Assembly (NCBI GenBank): GCA_020635905.1
Contig: JACJYV010000002.1
Coordinates: 62,001-126,000, forward strand
Direction: 5' to 3'
Origin: Bacteroidia bacterium
GTDB lineage: Bacteria > Bacteroidota > Bacteroidia > J057 > JADKCL01
Length of the DNA: 64,000 bases
The number at the start of each line of letters is the position of its first letter. Positions within the stretch are counted from its first letter, which is position 1. The translations under genes and the position numbers were made by a program. The notes below the pieces were generated by a model. The model did not search any database, was not told the DNA's origin, and saw only the letters and a list, made by a program, of their open reading frames with translations. Below, piece by piece: positions 18,450 to 28,156 of the stretch.

Positions 18450-19742
18450 TTAAGCCGTGGCAAAGGAAGCTTTGCTGACGATTCTCGCTTCAAATTCGCT
18501 TCTGAAATGGATCAGCGCTGACCTGATGGGCCAGGCAGTGGCATCGGCCAGGGCGCATACAGTCCGTCCTTCCATGGTGTCGCAAAGCTCGAGGAGCAAA
18601 TCCAGGTCTTTGGTCTCGCCGCGGTTTTCGACGAATTTGCGCAGAATTTTCACAAACCAGCCTGTTCCTTCGCGGCAGGGAGTACACTGTCCGCAGGATT
18701 CGTGGTCGTAAAATTTGGCGATCCGGTAAGAAAATTTAACCATGTCCGTATCCTCGTCCAGCACACACAGTCCGGAGGTACCCATTACCGAACCTACGGT
18801 TCGGAGGGAGTCGGCATCCATGGTAAGGCCGCCGTGAACCATTTCGGCGGTAAGCAGGGGGCAGGAGGATCCGCCCGGGCTGACCGCTTTGAGTTTTTTA
18901 TTATTGCGCATCCCTCCGCCCACTTCGTAGATCATGTCAGTGATCTTCATGCCGGTGGGGTATTCATACACCCCGGGGCGGTTGATGTGGCCGGAAAGTC
19001 CGTAGAGGACGGGGCCGGGATGGGCAGGTGCGCCAATGGAAGACCACCATTTTGCACCATTTTTGATCACCAGAGGCACATTGGCCAGGGTCTCAATGTT
19101 GTTGATGGTGGTGGGTTTTCCCCACAGACCAAACTGAGCCGGGAACGGCGGTTTGGAACGGGGATAAGGGCGCTTGCCTTCGAGTGATTCCATGAGGGAA
19201 GTTTCTTCCCCGCAGATATAGGCTCCACCTCCTTTGTGCACGAATATGTCGAGATCAAAACCTGATCCCATGATGTTTTTACCAAGCATGCCTTTGGCAT
19301 AGGCCTGGTCAACGGCTTCCTGGAATTTGTCGATCCAGTCGGCAAATTCACCCCGCATATAGACATAAGCGGCATCCATTTGCATGGCGTAGCAGGCAAT
19401 GGTGGCTCCCTCGATGAAAAGGTGGGGATTGAACATAAAAATACGGCGGTCCTTGAAGGTTCCCGGCTCGGATTCGTCCCCGTTGCAGGCCAGATAGCGG
19501 GGCAGCCCCTCCACTTTGGGAGGCATAAATGACCATTTCAGTCCGGCATTGAAACCAGCGCCGCCGCGGCCACGGATATTGGCTGCCTTGACTTCGTCGG
19601 TCACGGACTTGGGGTTCCATTTTCCAGAGGTCAAAACCTCTTTCAATTGCTCGTAACCCCCGTTTTTCTGGTAAACGTCTATCTGGTTAAGATTGGGAAT
19701 GTCCGGGATAAGGACTTTCGTATAATTTCTCCAATTTTCCAT
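18450..19742 (-). CDS. nuoF: NADH-quinone oxidoreductase subunit F (FMN/NADH-binding)
   Basis: 430 residues. Visible are the NADH-binding glycine-rich loop GRGGAGFNAGLKW, the FMN-site segment CNGDESEPGTFKDR, and the N3 4Fe-4S motif ESCGQCTPCREGTGWF with its distal Cys in GRTVCALAD. It oxidises NADH and passes electrons to the complex I iron-sulfur chain on the cytoplasmic side. It is odd that no nuoE, nuoG or other subunit gene is near; it is followed directly by odhA and odhB. It could be part of a scattered complex I or a separate diaphorase, and the sequence cannot decide. Confidence 0.9.
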   Translation of the reverse strand: MENWRNYTKVLIPDIPNLNQIDVYQKNGGYEQLKEVLTSGKWNPKSVTDEVKAANIRGRGGAGFNAGLKWSFMPPKVEGLPRYLACNGDESEPGTFKDRRIFMFNPHLFIEGATIACYAMQMDAAYVYMRGEFADWIDKFQEAVDQAYAKGMLGKNIMGSGFDLDIFVHKGGGAYICGEETSLMESLEGKRPYPRSKPPFPAQFGLWGKPTTINNIETLANVPLVIKNGAKWWSSIGAPAHPGPVLYGLSGHINRPGVYEYPTGMKITDMIYEVGGGMRNNKKLKAVSPGGSSCPLLTAEMVHGGLTMDADSLRTVGSVMGTSGLCVLDEDTDMVKFSYRIAKFYDHESCGQCTPCREGTGWFVKILRKFVENRGETKDLDLLLELCDTMEGRTVCALADATAWPIRSALIHFRSEFEARIVSKASFATA

Positions 19743-19906
19743 TTCAGGTAATCCAAATGAATTTAAGGTTTAAAGGTAGGAAAGATTTTCGAAAATCGCC
19801 TCTGAGCACCTTAAAAATTACATCTTTTGCTGTCCTGACCTGATAACCCCGACCGATACTGAAAAGTTCGGGAAAACTGGATTTTGGAATTGAAATTTCA
19901 GGATTT

Positions 19907-20614
19907 TCAGGAAGCGACCTCGGTGGCTTCCGTTGCCGGGCTGGCTGGCTCTTCGGCTGGCTCAGCCTTTTTGCTTTCTGACGCCATGGCCGAATTGGTC
20001 AGGTGGGTTTTGTGAAAGCGGCTCTGGAATACGAGAATGGTAATTATCCCAATGGATATAGCCATGTCGGCGATGTTGAAAATGGGCCAAAGCTGATAGC
20101 CTTTTCCGCCAAAAATGGGTACCCAATTGGGGATGTAGTGGAATCCGAGATCGAAGTAAAACATGTCCACCACGCGGCCAAACATGAACCCGCCTTCGTA
20201 ATCGTTGATGCTGCTGTAGAAGATGCCGTAAAACATCCTGTCCATGATATTGCCGGCTGCACCTCCCAGAATGAGGGCCACAAACCAGGGCAGAGGTGAG
20301 CGGAATTTTGCTGCCCGCCAGAGGAAATATATGATGAGAAAGAGGGCAAAAAAGGAAAAGAGGGAGAGAATCACCTTGGCGGTTGCGTCGGGCAGGCCCG
20401 GAATCAGGTTGGTGAAGGTAAGGCCAAAGGCCGCTCCTTTGTTTTCGGTAAAATGGATTTTGAAAAATTCACCCAGCAGATTGACCTCTTCCCCAGGTTG
20501 TAAATTGACTTTAACCAGCATTTTTACCAGCTGATCGAGCAAAAAGACTCCAACGGCCAGTAAAAAGTACTTTAATAGCCGTGGGGAGGAAGGTTTGAGC
20601 GGAGAATCAGTCAT
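19907..20614 (-). CDS. lspA: Lipoprotein signal peptidase (signal peptidase II)
   Basis: 235 residues from the ATG at 20614; the upstream ATG at 20647 falls inside a terminator hairpin, so the downstream one is preferred. Four membrane helices carry the two catalytic aspartates, in GNIMDRMFYG and FNIADMAIS, with the ENKGAAFGL motif before. It removes signal peptides from lipoproteins, which are numerous in this window. The C-terminal ~35-residue Glu/Ala/Pro tail is longer than in most LspA proteins. It follows ileS and a dksA-like gene, a common Bacteroidota order. Confidence 0.92.
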   Translation of the reverse strand: MTDSPLKPSSPRLLKYFLLAVGVFLLDQLVKMLVKVNLQPGEEVNLLGEFFKIHFTENKGAAFGLTFTNLIPGLPDATAKVILSLFSFFALFLIIYFLWRAAKFRSPLPWFVALILGGAAGNIMDRMFYGIFYSSINDYEGGFMFGRVVDMFYFDLGFHYIPNWVPIFGGKGYQLWPIFNIADMAISIGIITILVFQSRFHKTHLTNSAMASESKKAEPAEEPASPATEATEVAS

Positions 20615-20632
20615 CAATTCCTGTTCAGAGTC

Positions 20633-20667
20633 AAAAAAGGGCTTCAAAGCAGGTGACCCTGAAGCCC
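20633..20667 (-). terminator. Terminator between the dksA-like gene and lspA
   Basis: GGGCTTCA ... TGAAGCCC forms an 8-bp stem; on the minus strand it is followed by six T residues. The plus-strand side is also followed by a T-rich tract. It separates lspA from the upstream adk-to-dksA-like block, so lspA may have its own promoter or rely on read-through. Confidence 0.75.
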
Positions 20668-20687
20668 GTTATTTTTCAGTTTCAGGA

Positions 20688-21092
20688 TTAATTTTCTTCG
20701 GTACGGGGGCCGCGGTCGTACTGCTGCATTTTGGCCTCCATGGAAGATTCAGTGTGGGGAACGATGCGCAGACGCTCTTTAGAAATCAACTTTCCGGTCA
20801 CTTTGCAACGGCCATAGGTGCCATTTTCAATTCTGACCAAAGCACGCTCCAGATTGGAGATAAATTTTTTCTGTCTTGACAGGAACATTTCCGTTTGCTC
20901 CTTGTCTGAGGTATCGCTGCCAAAGTCGGTCAGGTTGTAGCCGTCAGCGGCATTTTCATTGGCCTCCTTCATACTTGTAACGAGGCTGTTCAATTCGTCC
21001 CGCGCTTCCTCAAGCTTGTTCTCGATGATAATTCTGAACTCCTCGAGTTCTGATTTGGTGTAGAAATTCTTTTCTTTTTTTTCTTCAGCCAT
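20688..21092 (-). CDS. DksA/TraR-family protein with degenerate zinc finger
   Basis: 134 residues: a long coiled coil (about 10-85) with acidic residues at its tip, then YGRCKVTGKLISKERLRIVPHTES, which aligns with the DksA zinc finger. Only one of the four cysteines remains (in GRCKVTG); the others are Thr, His or Ser. DksA proteins act in the RNA polymerase secondary channel with ppGpp. Cysteine-poor relatives of this kind are familiar in Bacteroidota, so this is probably functional without zinc. The gene begins 2 bp after the ileS stop and so is translationally linked to ileS. Confidence 0.8.
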   Translation of the reverse strand: MAEEKKEKNFYTKSELEEFRIIIENKLEEARDELNSLVTSMKEANENAADGYNLTDFGSDTSDKEQTEMFLSRQKKFISNLERALVRIENGTYGRCKVTGKLISKERLRIVPHTESSMEAKMQQYDRGPRTEEN

Positions 21093-21094
21093 GA

Positions 21095-24000
21095 TTACTT
21101 CTGAATTAAAATTGTTCCAATTGACTGGTTCACCTCGATCTCATTTCCTGTTTCCAGGCTGGATACGAGAGATAACGTGTTTGTTAAAGTTTCGGTGCAA
21201 ATATAATCTAAAAATTCTTTTATAGCCTTGTCCCAGACAGGGTTATGGGTAAGTTGCACATTAATGCGGTCAGACACCTCAAAACCCAGATCCTTGCGCA
21301 AATTCTGAATTCTGTTTACCAACTCACGGGCCACGCCCTCGTTGATCAGGTCCTCGCTGAGGGTGATGTCGAGAGCCACCGTGACCTTGCCGTCGGTCGC
21401 GACCGACCAGCCGGGAATATCCGCGCTCACGATCTCCACTTCTTCCCGTAAAAGTTGGTAGGTAAAACTTCCTGTCGGCTGGGCTTTATCAGTAATTGTA
21501 AGGTATATAGAATCATTCCTTTCTAGTTCTCTTACTTCATGATTTTGAAGGCTACCTGTTGCTTGTGAAATCAGATTTAAATTCAAGCCTAAACTACCAA
21601 CTTTGGGACCAAGGATTCGAAAGTTAGGCTTTGCCTTTCTTACTAATACCTCTGAATCTTCTGGAACAAGTTCCAGATCTTTCACGTTGACCTCGGCCAG
21701 GATCAGATCCTTCACATTTTCCAACTGGGCTTTCATCTGGTCGCTGTTCACGGGCACCATAATGCGTGACAGAGGCTGCCTGATTTTCAGGGCCACTTCC
21801 TTGCGCTTGCGGATGCTGTGAGTTAAAGATGAAATCCGCTGGGCCAATTCCATACGCTCTTCCAGATCGAGGTCGATTTCTTCTTCGCGTACCACTGGAA
21901 GGCGGGTGAGGTGGACAGATTCTGCAGAATCAAGGCCGGTCACGCGGTTCAGGTCGCGGAAAAGCCAGTCGCTGTAGAAAGGTGCGATGGGCGACATGAG
22001 CTGGGCCACGGTGACCAGGCATTCGTACAGGGTCTGAAAGGCCGACAATTTGTCTTTGCCAGATTCTCCTTTCCAGAAACGGCGGCGCGACTGGCGCACA
22101 TACCAGTTGGAAAGGTTGTCCACCACAAAGGAATCTATCGCACGGATGGCCTTCGTGGGTTCGTAGGCATTCAGATCGGCCTGCACGGACTTGTTGAGGC
22201 TGCTGAGCAGAGACATGATCCAGCGATCAATCTCTGACCTTTCAGCCACGGGGATGCGCTCCTCACTGAAATCAAACTGATCCAGATTGGCATAGAGCGC
22301 AAAGAAATTATAGGTATTGTACAGGGTGCCAAAGAATTTCCGCATGGAATCCTGCAAAATTTCCTCATTGAATTTGAGGTTTTCCCAAGGAGAGGAATTT
22401 CCCATCATGTACCAGCGCGTGGCATCAGCCCCGTACTTGGACAAAGTGATGAAGGGATCGACCGTGTTACCCAGTCGTTTGGACATTTTCCGCCCAAACT
22501 TATCCAGCACCAGGCCATGTGAAAGCACATTTTTATAGGCCACACTATCTTCCAGCATCACCGCGATGGCATGCAGGGTAAAAAACCATCCGCGGGTCTG
22601 ATCCACCCCTTCAGCAATGAAGTCGGCGGGGAAACGGCGTTTGAATTCGTCCTGATTTTCGAAGGGAAAATGCCATTGGGCAAAAGGCATGGCACCCGAA
22701 TCAAACCAGACGTCGATGAGGTCCTTTTCACGGTGCATGGGCTGGCCGCTTTCGCTGACCAGAATGATATCGTCCACAAAAGGACGGTGCAGGTCAAGAT
22801 TATCGTCGAAACGGGAGAGGATGGAAGCAGGGCAAACACCTGCAGCCACGGCTTTCTCCACCTCCCCACGCAATTCGGCAATGGAACCCATGCATTTCTG
22901 CTCCTTCATGTCCTCCGTGGCCCAAACAGGCAATGGAATGCCCCAGTAACGGGAGCGGGACAGGTTCCAGTCCACCAGATTTTCGAGCCAGTTGCCGAAA
23001 CGGCCCGTTCCAGTGGAAGCGGGCTGCCAGTTGATGGTCTGGTTCAAAGCCACCAGGCGGTCTTTGACCGCGGTGGTGCGCACAAACCAGCTGTCAAGCG
23101 GGTAATAGAGCACAGGCTTGTCCGTCCGCCAGCAGTGGGGATAGGTGTGGATGTACTTTTCTACTTTGAAGGCCCGGTTTTCGGTCTTCAGTTTGATGGC
23201 AATATCAATGTCGGGATTGCTCCAATTGGGATCGTCCTTGTAATTTTTGACGTAGCGGCCGGCAAATTCGCCCATTTCAGCCACGAATTTACCCGTACGG
23301 TCCACCAGCGGGCTGGGATTTCCCTCTTCATCTTCCACCCAAAGACCCTTGATCCCATTTTGCTGACCCACCCGAAAGTCGTCTGCGCCAAAGGTCGGGG
23401 CAATGTGTACAATGCCCGTTCCATCTGTGGTGGTGACAAAGTCACCCAGGATAACCCGCAAGGCGTTTTCTTCTGGTTTGACGTATGGCAGGAGTTGCTC
23501 GTAACGGATGCCCTCCAGCTGAGACCCCGTGAAAGTACCTGTGATGGCAAATTCCTTCAGATCCTTGCCGAATTTGGCCAATCCTTTGCCATTTACCATC
23601 TCTCCCTCGACCGCAAAATAGGCTGAAAAGCGATCTTTGGCCAGGATCACGGTCACGGGCAATTCAGTATAGGGATTGACCGTTTCGACCCGCAGGTAGC
23701 TGATGTTTTTGCCCATGGCCAGGGCCGTATTGGAGGGCAAGGTCCAGGGGGTGGTGGTCCAGGCGAGGAAAAATACCTCTTCGTCAGGGCGGGAATAGAG
23801 AAATTCTGATTTTGCATCCCGCACAGCTTTGAACTGACCCACAATGGTGGTGTCTGTAACTTCTTTATAGGTGTCAGGCTGGTTGAGTTCGTGTGAACTC
23901 AGACCCGTGCCTGCGGCCGGGGAGAAGGGCTGGATTGTAAATCCTTTATACAGAAAATCCTTCTCGTACAGTCTTTTGAGCAGATTCCAAACGGATTCAA

Positions 24001-24472
24001 TGTATTCGTTTTCAAAGGTGATATAGGGATTTTCCAGATCGACCCAATAACCCATTTTCTCGGTCAGATCATCCCAGATATCCTTGAACCTGAGCACGTC
24101 GGCCCGGCACTCCTTATTATAATCTTCAATGGAAATGGTTTTCCCAATATCTTCCTTGGTAATGCCCAGCTTTTTCTCCACCTGCAATTCGATGGGCAAA
24201 CCATGGGTATCCCAGCCGCCTTTGCGGGGCACCTGGTAACCTGAGAGGGTTTTGAAGCGGCAGAAAATGTCCTTCACCGTGCGGGCCATTACGTGGTGAA
24301 TGCCCGGCACGCCGTTGGCCGAGGGGGGACCTTCGTAAAATGAAAATATGGGGCTGCCTTCGCGGGAGCTTACGCTTTGCCCGAAAATATCGTTCTTCTT
24401 CCAGAATTCGAGGATTTCCTGGTCAATTTCCGGAAGATTCAGCTGTGAATGTTCTTTATACTTCGTCTTCAT
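21095..24472 (-). CDS. ileS: Isoleucine-tRNA ligase
   Basis: 1125 residues from the ATG at 24472 (MKTKYKEHSQLNLPEID), which matches the usual family start; an ATG eight codons upstream is also in frame. Class I motifs are present: the HIGH-type sequence GIHHVM after GPPSANGVP, and KMSKRLGN. The CP1 editing domain lies between (VTTTDGTGIVHIAPTFGADD). The ~1130-residue size and the C-terminal part fit the eukaryote-like IleS type, often linked with mupirocin tolerance in other bacteria (family knowledge, not tested here). Its start overlaps the end of the MMPL transporter gene by 17 bp. Confidence 0.95.
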   Translation of the reverse strand: MKTKYKEHSQLNLPEIDQEILEFWKKNDIFGQSVSSREGSPIFSFYEGPPSANGVPGIHHVMARTVKDIFCRFKTLSGYQVPRKGGWDTHGLPIELQVEKKLGITKEDIGKTISIEDYNKECRADVLRFKDIWDDLTEKMGYWVDLENPYITFENEYIESVWNLLKRLYEKDFLYKGFTIQPFSPAAGTGLSSHELNQPDTYKEVTDTTIVGQFKAVRDAKSEFLYSRPDEEVFFLAWTTTPWTLPSNTALAMGKNISYLRVETVNPYTELPVTVILAKDRFSAYFAVEGEMVNGKGLAKFGKDLKEFAITGTFTGSQLEGIRYEQLLPYVKPEENALRVILGDFVTTTDGTGIVHIAPTFGADDFRVGQQNGIKGLWVEDEEGNPSPLVDRTGKFVAEMGEFAGRYVKNYKDDPNWSNPDIDIAIKLKTENRAFKVEKYIHTYPHCWRTDKPVLYYPLDSWFVRTTAVKDRLVALNQTINWQPASTGTGRFGNWLENLVDWNLSRSRYWGIPLPVWATEDMKEQKCMGSIAELRGEVEKAVAAGVCPASILSRFDDNLDLHRPFVDDIILVSESGQPMHREKDLIDVWFDSGAMPFAQWHFPFENQDEFKRRFPADFIAEGVDQTRGWFFTLHAIAVMLEDSVAYKNVLSHGLVLDKFGRKMSKRLGNTVDPFITLSKYGADATRWYMMGNSSPWENLKFNEEILQDSMRKFFGTLYNTYNFFALYANLDQFDFSEERIPVAERSEIDRWIMSLLSSLNKSVQADLNAYEPTKAIRAIDSFVVDNLSNWYVRQSRRRFWKGESGKDKLSAFQTLYECLVTVAQLMSPIAPFYSDWLFRDLNRVTGLDSAESVHLTRLPVVREEEIDLDLEERMELAQRISSLTHSIRKRKEVALKIRQPLSRIMVPVNSDQMKAQLENVKDLILAEVNVKDLELVPEDSEVLVRKAKPNFRILGPKVGSLGLNLNLISQATGSLQNHEVRELERNDSIYLTITDKAQPTGSFTYQLLREEVEIVSADIPGWSVATDGKVTVALDITLSEDLINEGVARELVNRIQNLRKDLGFEVSDRINVQLTHNPVWDKAIKEFLDYICTETLTNTLSLVSSLETGNEIEVNQSIGTILIQK

Positions 24473-27044
24473 TTCCGGTTTCGTTAACTTCTGCATCTTC
24501 GCTGCTGATCAATTCTTTGATGGCTTCAAATTCTTCCTTTTCTTCCTCAAAATCTGTGAGGTAGCTTTCCGAGACTTTATCCGTGTCTTTGTTGAGAGAA
24601 AGGAGTAACGTTGGGAGCAACAAAAGGTTGCTGAAAAGGGCAATTAATATGGTGATTGCAGTTAATGTTCCCAGCGCCTGGGTGCTTCCGAACGTTGAAA
24701 AGGCAAATATACCAAATCCAAGTAATAATATGATGGAGGTGTAGATCATGCTGATTCCCGTATCCTTGTAGGCGTTGGAAACTGCATTTCTCACGTTATC
24801 GCCCGTTTTTCGGGCAAGTCTGAACCTGGCCAGGAAGTGAATGGTGTCATCCACGGAGATGCCAAAGGCTACTGAAAAGATCAGGGCAGTGGAAGGTTTC
24901 AGGGTAATGCCCGCAAAGCCCATGATTCCTGCAGTGAGCAGCATGGGCATCATGTTTGGCAAGAGGCTGATAATCACCATTTTTCCTGAACCAAACAGCA
25001 GGGCCATGAGAATGGCTATCACCACAAAGGCCAGAATGAGACTTTGGATCAGGTTGAAGATCAGGTATTCGTTGCCTTTGATGAAGATCTTGGTGGTGCC
25101 CGTTATTTTGGTTTTGTCGGCAAAATCCACTTTCCCTTCGCCAGAAACCACTTCGTAAACGGAATCTGAGGTGGCCACAAAGCGGTCTCCTTCCTCCAGT
25201 TTTTCCTTACCGTATTTGATTTCGAAATCCTCATCCCCAAACAGGCGATACTCCTCCCCTTTTTCCAGTTCTCCTGACTCTATGTTGGTGATGAAGATGT
25301 CGTTGATCTCCTTCTGAATTTCTCCAATGATTTCACCCATGCGAATGGAACCCACGTCCTTGATATTGCCCTTGATGCGGGTTTTGGCATAGGTGGAATC
25401 CACGATGGTGGAGATCAGATTATTGGTGCTCATTCCGTCGGCGGACTTTTTGGAATAGAGCAGGATAAAATTCATCTCTTCCCGGTCGGGAAGCTTGTAT
25501 TCTGAGGGAGCCCCGTTATAAAAGGCCTGTCGCCCAAATTTGAGCATGTCAACCACTGAAACCGTGCGGGAAATTTCAGGGATGTTGGAGATACGGTCCT
25601 GTAGTTCCTCAATCTTTTTCAGCACGGCCGTCTTTTTGAGGCCCTGTTTGCGCCGGGTATTGATCACGATCTCAAAAGGCATCACCCCCTTGAAATTGGA
25701 TTCGAGAAATTTCAGGTCTGAATAAATGGCATCTCCTTTGGGCAGATCATCCACCATATAAGAGATGGGCTGCATTTTGGAAAGCCCGATTACCCCAAAC
25801 ACGATCAACACCAAAGAGACTCCATAGATGATGGGGCGGCGGGTTTGCACCGTGGTATCCAGGAAGTTGATGATGGAGCTCATGCCCTTGCGATCCGTGT
25901 GCTTGAGGTGACGGTAGCTCGGGGGAGGCAGATAGCTGTAAATAATGGGGATCAGGAGCAGTGAAATGAAAAAGGTCACCACCACGCTGAGACCGGCCAC
26001 CACCCCAAATTCCTGCAACATCTGAATGTCCGTGGTGGCCAGCACCAAAAAACCAACTGCGGTGGTGGCATTGGTCATCACGGTTACGATGCCGATCTTC
26101 TGGATGACCAGCACCAGCGATTTGATTTTATTCCGGGTTCTTTTGAACTCGAAATGGTATTTATTGAGCAGATAAATACTATTGGGAATGCCAATCACCA
26201 CGATCAGCGAAGGAATAAGCGCAGTTAGGATGGTGGTTTTGTACTCGAATAAGCCCAAAAGTCCCAGGGTCCAGATCACCACAATGCCAATGACCAGCAG
26301 GGGGAAAATCACGGCTTTGAAGGAGCGGAAAAACCAGAACAGGGTCAGGGCCGTGATCAGAATGGCGCCGATCAGGAAAATGGTCATTTCCCTGGGCATG
26401 TGCTTGCGGATGTACACCCGCACATAAGGCAGGCCCGCATAATGCGCCTTGATGCCCAATTCTTTAGCGTGGCGGTTGGCGACATTGATGATGTCGTCCA
26501 CGATGCGGATTTTTTCAGGCGAATCCAGCCTTTCACGGTCAATGTTGACCGCCACCACGGTGGCGTTCAGGGTATCATTCAGGATCAGTCCTTTATAAAA
26601 AGGCAAATCCAGGATGCGGTCACGGATTGAATCCACAGCTTCCTGGGTGGGAAGCGGTGCAGTAGTCAGGCGGCCCAGAAAAAACTTTTCGTTTTCACGG
26701 TCCTTCACGATTTCCATCAGGGTGGTCACACTCAGCACTGAGTTTACACCGTCCACTTCCTTCAGGTCATCTGAAAGCTTGAATATGCCATTAAAAACAT
26801 CTTTGTTGAAGATATTGCCTTTGAGTCCAATGATCAGGGTGTTGCCGTCTTCCCCGAATTCTTCCTTGAATTTCAGGTAATCAATGTACTCAGGATCGTT
26901 TTTGGGAATGATTTTGGCAAAATCGTGGGAGGTTTCTGTACTGCGGTTTAGCCACATAAAGAGAGTGGCCAATCCCACGACAATGAGAATGGGGATCCGT
27001 TGCCTCAGTATAAAGGCTGCAATTTTACGCCAGCCGTGTCCCAT
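24456..27044 (-). CDS. RND/MMPL-superfamily transporter
   Basis: 862 residues from the ATG at 27044 (MGHGWRK); a TTG four codons upstream is the alternative. The topology is RND-like: one N-terminal helix, a ~170-residue extracytoplasmic domain, five or six helices, a second domain (about 430-640) and another helix bundle with the sterol-sensing-like signature SVAFGISVDDTIHF. A charged Glu-rich tail closes it. Such proteins export lipids or hydrophobic compounds, and the substrate is unknown. It is embedded between obgE (27 bp) and ileS (overlap) in a housekeeping operon, which suggests constitutive expression. Confidence 0.85.
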   Translation of the reverse strand: MGHGWRKIAAFILRQRIPILIVVGLATLFMWLNRSTETSHDFAKIIPKNDPEYIDYLKFKEEFGEDGNTLIIGLKGNIFNKDVFNGIFKLSDDLKEVDGVNSVLSVTTLMEIVKDRENEKFFLGRLTTAPLPTQEAVDSIRDRILDLPFYKGLILNDTLNATVVAVNIDRERLDSPEKIRIVDDIINVANRHAKELGIKAHYAGLPYVRVYIRKHMPREMTIFLIGAILITALTLFWFFRSFKAVIFPLLVIGIVVIWTLGLLGLFEYKTTILTALIPSLIVVIGIPNSIYLLNKYHFEFKRTRNKIKSLVLVIQKIGIVTVMTNATTAVGFLVLATTDIQMLQEFGVVAGLSVVVTFFISLLLIPIIYSYLPPPSYRHLKHTDRKGMSSIINFLDTTVQTRRPIIYGVSLVLIVFGVIGLSKMQPISYMVDDLPKGDAIYSDLKFLESNFKGVMPFEIVINTRRKQGLKKTAVLKKIEELQDRISNIPEISRTVSVVDMLKFGRQAFYNGAPSEYKLPDREEMNFILLYSKKSADGMSTNNLISTIVDSTYAKTRIKGNIKDVGSIRMGEIIGEIQKEINDIFITNIESGELEKGEEYRLFGDEDFEIKYGKEKLEEGDRFVATSDSVYEVVSGEGKVDFADKTKITGTTKIFIKGNEYLIFNLIQSLILAFVVIAILMALLFGSGKMVIISLLPNMMPMLLTAGIMGFAGITLKPSTALIFSVAFGISVDDTIHFLARFRLARKTGDNVRNAVSNAYKDTGISMIYTSIILLLGFGIFAFSTFGSTQALGTLTAITILIALFSNLLLLPTLLLSLNKDTDKVSESYLTDFEEEKEEFEAIKELISSEDAEVNETGNEDEV

Positions 27045-27071
27045 AAAGAGCGACAAAGTTAAAAAAACAGA

Positions 27072-28091
27072 CTACTTTTCCCACCATTCTTCCTCGCTTT
27101 CTTCCACGTTTAGCATTTCCCAGATTTTGTCTTTCAATACATCCAGTCCCTGATGGGCCACGGCACTGAAAAAAATCAGGTTTTCACCCTTAAAATCACG
27201 GATAATTTCTTTTTTTCTTTTTTCGTCGAGGAGGTCTGATTTGGAGATGGAGAGGAGGCGATTCTTCTCAATTAACTCAGGATCATAAGCTTCGAGCTCA
27301 CCCAGCAGGGTTTTGAATTCCTTTTTGGGATTGGGACTGTCGGCCGGGATGAGGAAGAGCAAAACAGAATTGCGCTCGATGTGGCGCAGAAATCTCACCC
27401 CAAGTCCTTTTCCCTCTGAGGCCCCTTCAATAATTCCGGGAATGTCGGCCATGACAAAGGACTTGTAGTCCCTGTATTTGACGATGCCCAGATTGGGCAC
27501 CAGGGTGGTGAAGGGGTAATCCCCGATTTTAGGCTTGGCCGCCGTGACCACACTGAGCAGGGTTGATTTGCCCGCATTTGGAAATCCCACCAATCCCACA
27601 TCAGCCAGCACTTTCAGTTCGAGCACCACCACCCGCTCCTCGCCTTCAATGCCTGGCTGGGCATACTCGGGGGTCTGGTTGGTGGATTTTTTGAAATGAA
27701 AATTTCCCAATCCTCCCTGACCACCGTGAAGAATGACGATGCGTTCGCCCTGGTTTTTGATTTCCCCCAGCATTTCGCCCGTTTCATCGTCCATGGCCAC
27801 CGTGCCCAGGGGCACTTTGATGATTTCATCCTTGCCACTTTTGCCGGTTTTGAGCCGCGATCCGCCCGGATTGCCATTATCTGCCGCAATGTGCTTGCGG
27901 TATTTCAGATCGAGCAGAGTCCAGAGGTTGCTGTCGCCTTCCAGCACAATATCGCCGCCTTTGCCGCCGTCTCCGCCGTCTGGTCCACCCTGGGGCACGT
28001 GTTTTTCACGGCGCCAGGATATGCTGCCGGGCCCTCCCGAACCGCTGCGGAAGTAGATGCGTACATGATCAACAAAGGGATGGGGAGGCAT
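27072..28091 (-). CDS. obgE: Obg-family GTPase, ribosome assembly and stress control
   Basis: 339 residues. A glycine-rich Obg fold (GSGGPGSISWRREKHVPQGG, with GGDGGKGGDI) is followed by the G domain with G1 GFPNAGKST, G3 DIPGIIEGA and G4 SKSD; G5 is near the C-terminus. No extra C-terminal domain is present beyond a short acidic/Trp tail. It binds the 50S subunit and GTP/ppGpp. The gene lies between adk and the MMPL gene on one strand; a repeat fills the 58 bp to adk. Confidence 0.93.
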   Translation of the reverse strand: MPPHPFVDHVRIYFRSGSGGPGSISWRREKHVPQGGPDGGDGGKGGDIVLEGDSNLWTLLDLKYRKHIAADNGNPGGSRLKTGKSGKDEIIKVPLGTVAMDDETGEMLGEIKNQGERIVILHGGQGGLGNFHFKKSTNQTPEYAQPGIEGEERVVVLELKVLADVGLVGFPNAGKSTLLSVVTAAKPKIGDYPFTTLVPNLGIVKYRDYKSFVMADIPGIIEGASEGKGLGVRFLRHIERNSVLLFLIPADSPNPKKEFKTLLGELEAYDPELIEKNRLLSISKSDLLDEKRKKEIIRDFKGENLIFFSAVAHQGLDVLKDKIWEMLNVEESEEEWWEK

Positions 28092-28098
28092 TTTTTTT

Positions 28099-28156
28099 AG
28101 GAGAGATCAGATGTCAGATTGAGAGATGTCAGATTTTAGAGATAGGGGATTATTTT
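28099..28156. repeat. Dispersed TTAG-rich repeat, copy 2, between adk and obgE
   Basis: It contains two ATGTCAGATT words and GTCAGATTTTAGAGATAGGG (28128-28147), closely matching 2742-2761. It runs into the adk stop codon. Confidence 0.5.

Noticed and set aside
22571..23626. 351-codon ORF opposite ileS
   Set aside because: Shadow of the ileS coding strand.
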